Positions 1 to 10,156 of a DNA stretch of 64,000 bases are shown one piece after another. Under the pieces are notes generated by a model. That model saw only the letters and a program-made list of their open reading frames with translations. It was not told the origin of the DNA and did no database searches. The position numbers and the translations under genes are program-made. Positions within the stretch are counted from its first letter, which is position 1. Each line of letters starts with the position of its first letter. This stretch comes from Azolla caroliniana (lineage: Eukaryota > Polypodiophyta), in assembly GCA_043228905.1 (NCBI GenBank), contig JBHGNT010000001.1, forward strand, positions 17,050,001 to 17,114,000, given 5' to 3'.

Positions 1-295
1 GTCAATCTTTGGGAGACATGGTTGGCTTCCCATGTTTGGAGGAATGCGTACACGTGTGCCTCCGCGTCGGGCTCATCCCGGTACTTTGGGTATGGGTACG
101 GCATCGTGTCGTCCAACTAACTCTCCTGCTCTCTTCGCTCTCTGTCCGTTGTCGGCGTTGGTGTGAGAACCTTCGGTTCCTCCGCGGTTGGTGCCGGTAT
201 CCCCGCCTTCAGTTCCTCCGCGGGTGTTGCCGGTGTCCGGTCCTTTGGTTCCTCCGCGGGTGTTGTCGGTATCCGCTCCTTCGGTTCCTTCACGG
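1..295 (-). pseudogene. Gypsy element F, gag fragment (downstream half)
   Basis: This is the downstream part of a Ty3/Gypsy gag gene read on the minus strand; its other half lies at 7397-6940. The translated part contains a proline- and acid-rich stretch of 12-residue repeats, followed by a conserved gag patch with short motifs such as YPKYRDEPDAEAHVYAF and WEANHVSQ. The same patch occurs in element H around 19690-19570, where it reads YPKYRDDPDVEAHVYAF, so F and H belong to one family. The gene continues beyond the left edge of the window, so its fate there is unknown. It is cut from its upstream half by insertion of element G at 296. Gag forms the capsid-like particle of the retrotransposon; that role is family knowledge, not seen here. 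Confidence 0.75.
171..295. repeat. 36 bp tandem repeat within F gag
   Basis: Three and a half units of 36 bp lie at 171-206, 207-242, 243-278 and a partial unit to 295. Read on the minus strand in the gag frame each unit encodes a 12-residue block of the type RIPTTPAEEPKD. Further sequence of this type (RIPTTA) remains on the far side of element G near 6944, so the array originally continued across the insertion point. Confidence 0.8.
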
Positions 296-756
296 TGTCG
301 AGGTATTCCTCGCGGATGCGTGGAATGAGGCGAGGCCTCGGGGGTCTTGTACTGAAGAGCAAGAGACAAAGGAGAAGGGAAGGGACCCAATACTTGTGGG
401 CGTAGATTCACCGGGGCACGGCCCTTCGACACAAAGACGCGAGTGGGACACCGACGCAGAGAGACACGAATGTATGTATATATATATTAACAAGGACAAA
501 CAACAAGAAGCACGAAGTTGGTTACAACCGAACAGGCCGGCGAACAGATGCCGATGCCTGTTCGTAAACGCTCAGAAAGAAAGGAGTAGGTTGGAGGTGC
601 TGCCGGAAGCACTCGGGCATTCCTCAGAGCAGCGCAAGCCTCCCGAAAACCTGCACAGAAAGAAGCTACGGAGTATGGAAGAGAGAGAAGCCTTCGGCTG
701 ACAACCCGACAGCACTTCGTCCTCTCTAACCGCGATCCTTCCCCCCTTCTCGTCGT
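296..756 (-). repeat. G 3' LTR, lacking its U3 part
   Basis: This copy matches the right-hand LTR from TGTCG inward for about 460 bp, with roughly nine substitutions by eye and an extra block of about 41 bp near 652-692. It then stops at a purine tract and runs directly into the integrase gene. The TATA-bearing U3 segment present in the right copy (about 6750-6939) is missing. Confidence 0.75.
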
Positions 757-1687
757 CGTGACGCTTCTTGAGCGCTTTGATCCGCTTCCCAGCTACCGGT
801 ATCGCCATTCTCGTGCCGTCGAGTTCCGCCAGATGGTACGTCCCGTTGTTGTTGGCGCTTTGTACCACGTAAGGCCCGAACCATCTTCTTGCGAACTTCC
901 GTGTCGCTCGGTGCTGGTTGTCGAGGCTGCTGTCGTAGACTAGCACCCAGTCGCCTTCCTCGATCTTCTTTGGTCGGAGCCGGTGCGTCCAGTCGAACCG
1001 GGCTTTGTTCCTCGTCCTTGCCACCCGAAGCTTTTCCGCAGCCCGCTCCACGTCCTCCGGCCTTCGCTCGAGCTGTCGTATGCGCGCCGCCAATAGTTCC
1101 TCCCGGCTCATCTCGTCTCTCCAGTCCACGGTTGCCCATGAGGAGATCGTACGTTCCATCGGCATGATCGGCTTCTGCCCAAACATGAGCTCTGCCGGCA
1201 TGAATCTGGTTACCGAACTGTGCGTAGTTCGGTCAGCCCACAACGCGTAAGGCAGCAGCCGCGGCCAGTTCCCGACTTGCCCTCCGCATGCCCGAACTAA
1301 CGCCTTGACGATCGGTCCGTGTCCGCGCTCCACCTTCCCATTCGCCTCCGGATTGTACGCAGTGGTAAGCGAGAGCTTGACTCCTAGCCGGTCGAACAGC
1401 TCCTCGGCCTCTTCCGCGTCCAACTCCCCGCGATCAGCCATGATCTTCCCGACGCACCCGTACCGGCATATCACGTCCTCGATCAGGAATCGACATACGG
1501 CCGCGGTCGTTTTGTTCTGAAGGGCTCGGCCTTCCACCTGGTTCGTCAGATCCTCCCGAGCCAGGACCAGATACCGCATCTGTCCTACTCCCATCGGCAT
1601 CGTCACCAGATCTACCATCCATTTGAAGTGGATGGTCGGAGGGTACGTAGGGTGAAGCTCGTCCCGAGGTCGGACTATGGAGTGCAT
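572..1687 (-). CDS. G integrase (pol C-terminal part)
   Basis: This reading frame encodes the catalytic core and C-terminal domain of a Gypsy integrase, which inserts the cDNA into the host genome. The D,D,E residues are plausible at DLVTMP near the start, MADRGELD, and EANGKVERGH. The C-terminal part has the usual WFGPYVV and YHLAELDG segments. It follows in the same frame as the RNase H segment after a TAG stop that interrupts the zinc finger at about 1690 (ESC then stop, where Gln is expected). The last 60 or so codons read into the LTR remnant and are not expected to be native. Integrase activity of the intact family is established knowledge; this copy cannot be made as part of one polyprotein. 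Confidence 0.8.
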   Translation of the reverse strand: MHSIVRPRDELHPTYPPTIHFKWMVDLVTMPMGVGQMRYLVLAREDLTNQVEGRALQNKTTAAVCRFLIEDVICRYGCVGKIMADRGELDAEEAEELFDRLGVKLSLTTAYNPEANGKVERGHGPIVKALVRACGGQVGNWPRLLPYALWADRTTHSSVTRFMPAELMFGQKPIMPMERTISSWATVDWRDEMSREELLAARIRQLERRPEDVERAAEKLRVARTRNKARFDWTHRLRPKKIEEGDWVLVYDSSLDNQHRATRKFARRWFGPYVVQSANNNGTYHLAELDGTRMAIPVAGKRIKALKKRHDDEKGGRIAVREDEVLSGCQPKASLSSILRSFFLCRFSGGLRCSEECPSASGSTSNLLLSF

Positions 1688-3100
1688 CTAACAGCTCTCG
1701 CAAGTTGTCACGAACCGATGCACGTCCCGGTACAGTCTCGGCCACCAGTACTTCCCCTTTATCTTCTCGAACGTGGCCCACGTTCCACGGTGTCCAGCCC
1801 AAGGGCTGTCGTGGTAGGCCGTCAGCAACTCCTCCTGTTCTTCCTTCATCGCCACCACCTGGAGCGGGACTCCGTTCCTCTTCTTCGGGTGCTTCCATAA
1901 GTATCTGTCCCAGAGAAAGAATCGGTATGCTTTCTTCCGGATCCGGTTGGTCTCGTCCTTCGTCCATGACTCATCCGGCGTCATTGTCCTCAAGAAACCA
2001 CCGATCTGTAGCCACTCGTCGTCGTACTTGCTCTCGTCGAAGCCGTTAAGCGCCGGAGTGCTCATCCCATCGGTCGTCACGTACGCTGCCTTGAAGAAGT
2101 CCACGCCGACTTCTTCGTCCTCCGAAACCATGCTGCCCTCGTCATCAAACCTCGCCCTCGAAAGCATGTCGGCCATGGCGTTGTCCTTTCCGGAAATGTG
2201 TCGTATTTCCGGGTCCAGGGACTTGATGTACGCTATCCACCTGAGCATCGCCAGGTCTGGTGTCGCGCATCCGGAAACCATGCCGAGAATTGGGAGGCAA
2301 TCCGTCTCGATAATCACCTCTATCCCGATCAGGTAGTCTTTGTCGGCCTTTACTGCCGAAACGATACCCCAGAGTTCGCGTTTAACCTGGGCGTACCCTC
2401 GCTGTCGCTCACTGAGGACCTTCGCGCCGAATCGGATCGGGAACCGAATGCCGTCCTCGTCTTCTTGGTTGACGACCCATCCGATCCCGGTCGGACTCGT
2501 ATCCACCGTTATGTATACCGGGGTACCCTTCCCGTAGACAGCCTTCTGGAGCGCCGGTGCTGCCGCAAGAGCTTCCTTCAGCTTCCGAACCGACTCCGTG
2601 TGGTCGTCTCGCCACTCGAATTTTCGTCCCTTCTTCAGCAACCCGTATAGCGGCTCCGCAACGTGGGCGTAATGCAGGATCCATATGTGGTAGAATGCGC
2701 ATGCCCCCAGGAACCTCCGAACCTCCGTAACCGAGCTACAGTCGGTCTTCATCGCGGAGATGGCTTCTACCTTTGCCGGATACGGCTTCCGGCCATATGG
2801 TCCACATAGGTGTCCGACCACCAGGATTTCTGATTGCCCGAAGGCCGATTTCTCCCCGGAGAAGGAGAGCCTCGCATCCTCTAACCTTTGTAGCACCTTC
2901 TCGCAGTCGTTGATGTGTGTTGCCACGAATCGCCGGCACCCATCCGGCCCAAGTGTCTCGTCCTTCTCTTCCACCGGGCACCCTTTGATCGGGATGTCGT
3001 CTAGAAATGGCATGGTGATGTCCGGGATGCAATCCCTCAGTACCTTGTTCATTGCATTCACCATGTGGGCCACCGAGTTGGTCCTTGTGGCAGGGTACAC
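1688..3100 (-). pseudogene. G reverse transcriptase C-part, RNase H and integrase zinc finger
   Basis: The segment begins within the reverse transcriptase and carries the catalytic motif MPFLDDIPIKG at roughly residues 33-43. An RNase H domain follows, with segments such as VYITVDTSPTG and KRELWGIVSAV, ending at ISGKDNAMADMLSR. The integrase HHCC finger follows (AYHDSPWAGHRGT, then CESC). The upstream part of the reverse transcriptase lies in another frame (3759-3166), so a frameshift sits near 3085-3110. A TAG separates it from the integrase core. Confidence 0.8.
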
Positions 3101-3165
3101 ATTCGCACTAGGCCGAGGGGAGTTCGCATCGTCGTAATGTCTCTGCTCTCCACGGCTAGCTGGAA

Positions 3166-3759
3166 CTAGTCGTACCCCGAGTACAGATCACCGACCGAGT
3201 AAATCGACCTTCCGGCGAAGGCCTCCGTGAACTCGTCTATGGTCGGTCCGATTCCTGCGTTCCGAATGGTCACTCTGTTGACCGGCTGCAGGTCTTGAAT
3301 GAAGCGCAATGTTCCGTTTTTCTTTGGTACGGTAAACCATCGGTTCGAGTATGGGGCACTCGACGGTTCGAGAATGCCCATATCGACTTTCTGCCTCAAT
3401 AGCTCCATCAACTTCGGGATGTGAGCTCTCGGTACTGGAATCGGCTTGAGATTCCACGGCACATGCGGTACCGTGAATATCACCATCGGCTCCACGATTG
3501 TCGGGTCTACGCACCCGATTTCTTCCGGTGAGAATGCGAAGGCTTTCCCGTGCCTTCCGAGCATTCTCCGAAACCAGTCTTCCTCCGTCGGCAGTAGGAA
3601 CCCGCCCCCACCGATTTTGAGCTCCCGGAGCGTCCCGTCGGTGAAGGTGTGTCCTATGCAGACCGGATCTCGTAAACTGGGATCCGACGCAACCCCTCTG
3701 ATTCGGGATTCGCTGCCCTCCGGTAAGGGTGCCGCGACTGGCCTTACCTTCCGGTCCAC
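3166..3759 (-). pseudogene. G reverse transcriptase N-part
   Basis: This encodes the linker and finger/palm start of the reverse transcriptase. Recognisable segments are PSSAPYSNRWFTVPKKNG, LRFIQDLQPVNRVTI and SVGDLYSGYD, the last holding the first catalytic aspartate. A TAG stop follows directly after SGYD, and the downstream palm is in another frame from about 3100. The frame also differs from that of the upstream protease segment, so a second frameshift lies between about 4310 and 3760. Confidence 0.75.
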
Positions 3760-4313
3760 AGTCTTGTACTTCGTGCTAACTCAGGCCGTCCGATCCGACC
3801 CGAGCCCCTGACTGAAGTTCGCGATGACTTCGTACATCTCTTCGGAACATACCGGTATCATCCGGTCTTCGTTAAGGTCTTCTCCAACTACCTTCCTCAG
3901 CATCCCCAAGGTGTCGTCGAAGGAGACCGCCTCCACGGCTCCGCTGATTTCCTCGTCCGGGCCGAGAACTCCGCACTCTCGAAGTCGCTCCTCCGCCCTT
4001 GCCTTTTCTCAGCCAACGATGCCGACTATCATACACCCTCCGTTGTTGGAGAAGAAAAATTTTCTACCTATCGTACAAGGTTTCTTCGGTTTCGGTTCTA
4101 TCGTACAGCTGTGGGGTCTTTCCCGAGTGTCCGGACTGTCTCGGCCCCACGCCTTGGCAGCCCTCTCTAAAAATCCTCTCGGTTCTCGTCACCAAGGGAT
4201 TCGCGGTTTCGCTCGTGGTTCGGCCACACCGTCAGAAATTGGACCGAATGGCGCCCGTCCTGGCTTTTGACCCTCGCGTAGGCCGAACCGTTGTCCAGCA
4301 CCTTGGTCTCCAT

Positions 4314-5531
4314 TCATGCCGCCGTGATGTATGGTTCCCCTAATATGACCGGGTGCGAGGACGTCTCCTGTACGAAGAAGTGCTGGTCAATCTCGACGTC
4401 GCTGATCTTGACTCGCACGTTCGGGCAGGCCCCATGCAGTTCCTCGGTGGCGCGCGTCGCCGCCCGTATCTTCCACCCGTGCTTGGTGTTGATCGGCCAC
4501 TTTCCCTTCTTATAGAAGTCCATGGACATCAGGTTTATTTCCGAACCGTGGTCCACCAGTGCCACCACCGGTTCCTGAACATCTCCGATCTTTACCGGGG
4601 TCTCCGTGGTCGCTCGGGCCCACTGTGGCCTCGAATAGTGGCTCTCCGCCCACTCATCTTCCAGCGCCAAGTCGTCGATGTGCGTCGTCCGCACCTCCAC
4701 CGGTCTTTCCAGTTCCGTCTCCGTCGACAGCCTCTTCCGCTTCACCAAGTCCACAATGGAGTCGTGGAACTCCTTCTTAGCGATCCCTAGCACCTCCCGC
4801 AATGACAGCTCCACTTTGCTATCGAGGATCCGTTCTTCTAGGACCTTTCGTAGGTCCGTGGTCCTTTCTATTTCCGTCCCCAGTCGGTATCCGCCCTTCC
4901 TAGGGTTATCTTGCGCGCTGGACCCACCGGCATCGTTCCGTCGTTGCCCGAATCGGGTCTCGTATCGTTGTGAGGGCCCGGCCGCTCCGGCTTTCCCTAC
5001 TCGTTTGTCTTCTACCAGAGCCTCGTAGTTCCGGCAGGCGGCTTCTACGAAGCCCGTCTTCTCCTCAACCGGGTCGCTCCACCCGGTTATTTCCCGGACC
5101 CGTCTCTCAACGTGGTCCGCTTCATCTTTCCTCAGTCGTGCGCCGGCGAGGCCTTCCAGCATTGCCGACCAGAATCCGTCTTTGCTCTCCTTTCGGGCCT
5201 TGCTGCCCCCGACCCGAATACCGGCCGACGCCGAGTAGTGGATGGCCTCCACGTGTCGGGCCGCTGCCTCTTCCATCAGTCTCTTCATACCTCCTCGCCC
5301 GTCGTTCCGGTTTAGGGCCCTTCTGGTATCGCCGGCGTGCACCCGGCCTTCCCATAGGTACACCACCCGGTTCTTCAACGCCTCTGCGAAATCGCCGCAG
5401 TCCTTCCGAATGTGGCCGACCTCGTCGCACCACATGCACTTGTTCCCTGCTACCGGTCGTCGGTCACGAGCCGGTTCGCCGCCTTCCCTTCGAGCCTGGG
5501 AGATCTGGAGATCTTTTATCGCCCGCGTCAA
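4314..5531 (-). pseudogene. G gag zinc knuckle and aspartic protease
   Basis: The segment is in the same frame as gag and separated from it by one TGA at 5550-5552. Residues 32-45 form a CX2CX4HX4C zinc knuckle (CMWCDEVGHIRKDC) that binds RNA during packaging. Near residue 325 lies the protease active-site segment VVALVDHGSEINLM, in which DHG replaces the usual DTG/DSG. The segment HPVILGEPYI near the end corresponds to the second conserved protease block. The middle part is highly charged and unrecognised. Confidence 0.7.
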
Positions 5532-5549
5532 CTCCTCCAGCGCTGCTCC

Positions 5550-6293
5550 TCAGGACGAGCCATTGACCATGCCGGTCGAAGCCGAACCGGTTTCGAGCCA
5601 CTCCCGGGTCTCTTCCCTTCGCCCTTGCGGTGCCGGTTCAAGCTTCCTTGTTGTGACAGAGCCCGCACCGGCCGCCCCGTTATCAGCCCATTCTCGTCGT
5701 TTGTCGAAACGGCCACAGACTCTCTTAACCGCAGCCCAGTCGGTCGTCAGCCCGTCTTCGGTTTCCAGCAAGGAGCCGACTTGATCCCGGTCCCGCTCGT
5801 CCACCGACTTGACGAACAGTAGGACCCGGCTCGTATCCAAAATGGTTCGGTCAAGCGCCGAAAGGCGCGCAAAGCGTTCTTCAAACTCCCGGAGGAGTGC
5901 CGACGCGTTTCTTCCCTTGCCGGGGGCCTCCACCCATTCCATGAAGTCCCGTTTCGAAAGCCGGAGCGCGTCGTCCAGCCCGTATTTTTCTAGGAGTCGG
6001 CCTTCGAACTCCTCCCAGGTACGACTCTCCGCCCGCACCTCGAGCACCTCCGCATGGATGCTCGGCATCGCCACTCGAGGGAACCCGGCAAGACGCCTCT
6101 CTTCCGGAATGTCCCGCATCAGCATTTCTACCCCGTAGGACGCCAAATACTTCGTGGCATCCTTTCCGCTGAACCGGCCGATCGTACCGACGACCGCCTC
6201 AATGGCTCTGTCGAGGGCGCCGGTGCCCTCGCGTGCGCTCAATATCCGATCCACGGCTGAAGCCATGGCCTCTGCAAGATCCGACCCCCTCAT
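5550..6293 (-). pseudogene. G gag
   Basis: I place the start at the ATG at 6293-6291, downstream of the primer-binding-like site; the frame is open further upstream into the LTR but that part is LTR sequence. The protein is alpha-helical and charged, with segments such as KYLASYGVEMLMRDIP, WEEFEGRLLEKYGLDD and FMEWVEAPGKGRN that resemble the capsid-like region of Gypsy gag proteins. The frame ends at a TGA after about 247 codons and then continues in the same frame into the zinc knuckle, so this is an in-frame nonsense mutation or a readthrough site. Confidence 0.65.
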
Positions 6294-6336
6294 CTTCTGC
6301 TCTTCTGCCGCCTCTTTCACGTCGGGTTCACCAAGA

Positions 6337-6939
6337 TGTCGAGGTATTCCTCGCGGATGCGTGGAATGAGGCGGGGCCTCGGGTGTCTTGTACCGAAGAG
6401 CAAGAGACAAAGGAGAAGGGAAGGGACCCACTACTTGTGGGCGTAGATTCACCGGGGCACGGCCCTTCGACACAAAGACGCGAGTGGGACACCGACGCAG
6501 AGAGACACGAATGTATGTATATATATATTAACAAGGACAAACAACAAGAAGCACGAAGTCGGTTACAACCGAACAGGCCGGCGAACAGATGCCGATGCCT
6601 GTTCGTAAACGCTCAGAAAGAAAGGAGTAGGTTGGAGGTGCTGCCGGAAGCACTCGGGCATTCCTCAGAGCAGCGCGAGCCTCCCAAAAACCTTCGGCCG
6701 ACAACCCGACAGCACTTCGTCCTCTCTAACCGCAATCCTTCCCCCCTTCTCGTCTCCCTCCTTTTATAGGCAAGGAAGGAGCCGTTTCCCATTAACTTCC
6801 TACCTACCGAATCTACCTACCTAGGATCTTCTATGTACCTAATTCTCTCTTATGTACAACATAAGGCGTACGTGCATGAAGAGCCGGTTCCTACGCTCCG
6901 GTGCACCGATTCCGCTTGTGGACGGTTTTCTTCACGACA
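6337..6939 (-). repeat. G 5' LTR (full length, 603 bp)
   Basis: On the minus strand it starts TGTCG and ends CGACA, followed within 3 bp by the primer-binding-like site. A TATA box, CTATAAAAGG, lies near 6769-6760 on the minus strand, so transcription is expected to start near 6740-6730, at the edge of the part shared with the other LTR. Over the shared part the two LTRs are about 98% identical by eye, pointing to a fairly recent insertion. Confidence 0.8.
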
Positions 6940-7397
6940 GCGGCTGTTGTCGGTATCCGGTCAGCCTCCCTTGGCGATTGCCGGTCACCGAACTCCAAGG
7001 TTATTTCTTCCTCTGGCTCCGGTGTTACTGAGTCTTCCGACTCCTCTTCCCCCGGGTCATTTGGTGTGTCGTGGCTGCTTTTATACCGGGACGCAACGCT
7101 TCCGTCGCTTTCCGACTCCGCCTCGAGTGTTGCGAATGCTTCCGAGTCCCCGTCGCCACCGGCGAGCGTCTGTAGTATCGTTTCCGCCTCTTGCAGGCTT
7201 GTTATGCTACTGCCTTCGTCGGGGACTTGCAGAACCCGGACCTGCAGTGCTTCTTCTGCGACTCTCCGAAGAGTTCTGGAGAATGACCGATCTCGCCGGA
7301 TCTCGTCGACGGCTTGTTGTAGGGCTTCCCGTCGTTGCTCTCGTTCGGTGTATCGTCTCCCTCGTTCGGTGATGTGGTCGTCGTTTGGTCTAGACAT
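6940..7397 (-). pseudogene. Gypsy element F, gag N-terminal half
   Basis: The start is the ATG at 7397-7395, about 50 bp downstream of the LTR. The N-terminus reads MSRPNDDHITERGRR and continues with RRVAEEALQ, a block nearly identical to RRVAEESLR in element H at about 20110. An acidic, serine-rich stretch follows (DGDSEAF, TPEPEEE). The frame is cut at 6940 by element G and resumes at 295. The family's gag builds the virus-like particle; this copy is split and dead. Confidence 0.75.
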
Positions 7398-7449
7398 CCA
7401 TCCCCCGGTTGTCCTCTGCACTTTGCAGGAATCGTGGTCGCCAAAATAG

Positions 7450-7839
7450 TGTTGTCTGCCTGGCCGGACTAGCCACAACACAGGTGTCTATCCGACACTT
7501 CTCCAAAGGGGGTGGTAAGGATTGGATGCTAGGTTACACGCGTAAGATGATTACACTAAGCACAGACGGTAAAACAATACAAAGACAAAGATAAACACGC
7601 AATAAGTATAATTGTATTACTTCCGTAAAGCATTTACAAATCATCGGATCCTTTTATAGGCATCCGGCAAGGTTACAATCGGTGCGCTTAGGCAACCGGC
7701 ATCCGAATCGGTCCGGATCCGGATCGGTACAACTGTACCGGATCCGTCCCTCCGAATAATAAATATACTATTATTTACTTCCTATTATTCGATCCGACTC
7801 CGCCTTCCCACTTGTCCTTGCTCTTCTGACCGGCCAACA
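7450..7839 (-). repeat. F 5' LTR (390 bp) with adjoining primer-binding site
   Basis: The ends are TGTTG at 7450 and CAACA at 7839, perfect 5 bp inverted ends. On the minus strand the LTR is followed by TGGCGACCACGATTCCTGCA (about 7444-7425), a primer-binding-like site that recurs unchanged beside the H LTR at about 20284-20265. A TATA-like CTATAAAAGG lies near 7659-7650 (minus). The right flank is GTAAT, the expected target duplication; its partner lies outside the window. Confidence 0.8.
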
Positions 7840-8656
7840 GTAATGCTTCCTGTGCGGCCAGGTCTTCTTTGAGAACGGCAAGCTCTTGTGCTTGCGTTGT
7901 AATTATATCCGGGTTTGTTCCCGGCACCGGGGTCGTATTATTATGTACATTTGCCGGTGTTTCATTATTCTATACATGTAATGGAGCCACCGGTTCCTGT
8001 TCCTGGGGTCTTGTGATGACCTTCTTAGCCAATTCTTCCTTGGCTATTTCCACTTCTTGTTCCAAGCTCCGGATCCTTGACCGGGCCTTCTCTAGTTCTC
8101 TAGTTGTGGCTAGAAACTGATCCACTTGTGCTTTCTCCTCTGCCTCCATATAATGGACCACTCCGGCTATTTGCTCACCGATCCACCACAACCATTGGCT
8201 GTCGGTGCCTTGTGGTTGTGTCAGCACAAAGGGTTGGCCGATTTCTACGCTTGTCGGTGTTCGATCATGTCTGGTTGGCAACTCTAGCTCTGGTTGGGTA
8301 CCACTTGGCAGTACCGGCTTTGGTTGTGCCTCAGTCGGCTGTTCCAGCTCTGGTTGGTCCTGGTGTGCCGGTGATGTAGACAACTGAATCACCGACTCCT
8401 GAATCACGAGTCTTGTCATGCTCTGACCCGCCGGCGGAGCCTGCGGCGCAAGGACTTCTGTGACCGGTTTTGTTTGAACCGGTTCCACTTCCACCCTTGG
8501 CTTTGGGTCCTCAGTGCGGGGTATCGGCGTCCTATCATTTTCTGAACCCGATTGCTGCCCGGCATGGTCTGCAGTGCTCTTCTTTTGGCGCCGCTGGAGG
8601 TGCTCGTTAGGCTGCTCTGCTATTTCCTCCTCCTGAGTCCCAAGATTGATTTTCAT
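7840..8656 (-). pseudogene. Unrecognised ORF X2, coiled-coil protein, interrupted by element F
   Basis: I do not recognise this gene. It starts at the ATG at 8656 and encodes a proline-, glutamine- and glutamate-rich protein (many PEL, PTE and QPE segments). A tryptophan-rich patch, DSQWLWWIGEQIAGVV, is followed by a strong heptad-like coiled coil (LEKARSRIRSLEQEVEIAKEE). One TAG at about 7970 interrupts it; the same frame then stays open to the F LTR boundary at 7840, where coding is broken off by the F insertion. The rest would lie beyond the left window edge. It is 30 bp downstream of X1 in the same frame. It could be an accessory ORF of an older plant transposon. Confidence 0.4.
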
Positions 8657-8686
8657 GGCCAAGGGATTTGGCTCCTATTGACCCGG

Positions 8687-9559
8687 TCAGCGAAATCTAA
8701 TTTTTATTAGCCATGCCGGTGTTTCCTCCTGCGTCTCCGCCTGGTTAGGCCGCTCGTTCGTCGTTTTCTCAGTGTCAGCCTCCTTCCCCTTGGTTGCCTT
8801 AACAACCAATAGCTGCTACCATTTTGAAGCCGGTTTGGAGGTTCCTTCGGCTGATCTTCCCCGCTTCTTTGCCATGTTGCGCTCCACTAGTGGTGCTAAC
8901 AGTGTGAGCCATTGCGCCATCGCCGACCATATTTTCCTTCCATCCTTCCCTCTTACCGAGTCGATGGCTACGCGCAGTCCGTCGGCGATCAGCACCGACC
9001 AGTCCACCTGTAGACCTTCATATGTGGCGATAATTAACCCGGCTCTGTTCCTAGGCATTGTCGGGGGTCGAGGGTACACATGGCCATACTCGTGCAGTAC
9101 ACGAGCAATCTCTCGAAATAAGCCATCCTCGCCGCCTTGTGTGCGATATGCCTTGCTGGCAAAAGAACACTCACCGAACTATTTCGTGAGCTGCTCTGGG
9201 GTAAGGTTGTCGATGGTGAAGATGCCGCCCTCGGGTAGGCCCGTCAGGGCATGGATGGCCTCCTCTATGATTACTTCTGTGTCGATGGCTCTGACAACCC
9301 TTTCCGCCTCTTTGTGTGGTGGTGCCTCCATGATGCTCAAGAATCCTTCCAGTCTGTGTTGCTTTAACCACTTCTTGGATGCCTTAGAGTGCGTCATGCA
9401 GTCCATTTCTCCTTCTGAGTCGGTAGTTGCTGGTGAGGTAGGTGCGTTAGGGAGCTCTAGGTGCTCACGTCTGATTATCTTCAATCGCTTGTGTGCGTTT
9501 GCAATTCTCTGTTCGCGAAATGAGAAGGCCTCCATGCGGTGTAGGTTTTCCTTCTGCAT
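8687..9559 (-). pseudogene. Unrecognised ORF X1, possible plant transposon accessory protein
   Basis: The frame starts at the ATG at 9559-9557 (MQKENLHRMEAFSFREQR) and ends at TGA 8689-8687, 291 codons, with two internal TAG stops near 9178 and at 8818-8816. The middle contains RPPTMPRNRAGLIIATY and LQVDWSVLIADGLRVAI, a helical pattern that reminds me of plant-specific transposon proteins (Transposase_32 type), but this is a weak recollection and no catalytic residue can be named. It lies just upstream of X2. The long plus-strand frame opposite it is a shadow. Confidence 0.35.
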
Positions 9560-9614
9560 GTTCGCGCCTTTCTTGATTCTTGCGCATGCGCACGTCGTGT
9601 ACTATAATGGTAAT

Positions 9615-9653
9615 GAAGTGCCACGTGGCGGCATTTTAATGCGTTATAAATAG
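9615..9653 (+). promoter_or_regulatory. G-box plus TATA box, promoter-like
   Basis: A perfect G-box core, GCCACGTGGC, lies at about 9617-9626 and a TATA box, TTATAAATAG, follows at about 9644-9653 on the plus strand. The arrangement is typical of plant promoters, but I see no clear plus-strand gene downstream, and the motif lies upstream of X1 on the other strand. It may be part of an element end. Confidence 0.3.
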
Positions 9654-10156
9654 CCCACTACTTGGCTTTTCAAAGTGCCCGTTCACCCCTCCTTTTCATT
9701 GCATGTGGTCGTTCGCTCCTCGCCATTGCATAGTTTGGGTTCGATTTTTATTTATTTATTTATTTTTTTTAATTCGATCTTGTTAATATGTATCCAGCAC
9801 AAACGGACCCTTCTCCGGATTGTGCTTGCCGATTGCATGACCGGTTATCGTCTCGTCGTGCTTACTGGTGTCGCGAAAATACGACGAGGACACGTGAACT
9901 TGAGGCAGGACCAGGGGCCTCCGACTAGAGGATATTAGATTCGTATGTTTATATTAAACAATTAATAGAAATAAGAAAGATTGACAAATTTCATTAACAA
10001 ATAGAAAGAAAGATTACAATCAATCCCAAGATTGGGATTACAAAAGTTTAGCTTATGGAGATTGCTAGAGTAATAGATTAGAAGAATTTGAGATATGGAT
10101 TCGATAGAAAATTGGGGTTTTTGGCTTTGATAAGAGATTTTAGATTTTGAGAGATA

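Larger units (their letters stand above)
296..6939 (-). mobile_element. Ty3/Gypsy LTR retrotransposon G, nested in F gag
   Basis: The whole element runs from TGTCG at 296 to CGACA at 6939, so its outer ends are inverted copies of each other. The flanking 4 bp are ACGG on the left and GCGG on the right, consistent with a 4 bp target duplication with one change. Removing the element restores the 12-residue repeat frame of F gag. The internal order on the minus strand is gag, zinc knuckle, protease, reverse transcriptase, RNase H, integrase, which is the Gypsy order. A primer-binding-like site, TTGGTGAACCCGACGTG, follows the 5' LTR at about 6333-6317. The coding region carries two in-frame stops and at least two frameshifts, so it is defective. 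It is noticeably more GC-rich than its surroundings. Confidence 0.85.

Noticed and set aside
117-362. Independent small protein gene
   Set aside because: It is the F gag frame plus LTR sequence of G.
6853-6939. Tail of F gag (minus frame continuing to a stop at 6891)
   Set aside because: That part lies inside the G LTR; the true F frame continues at 295.
7869-8120. Plus-strand secreted-like peptide
   Set aside because: Antisense of the X2 coiled coil.
8772-9653. Long open frame on the plus strand opposite X1
   Set aside because: The minus-strand frame has protein-like composition and a good ATG; the plus frame is its complement.
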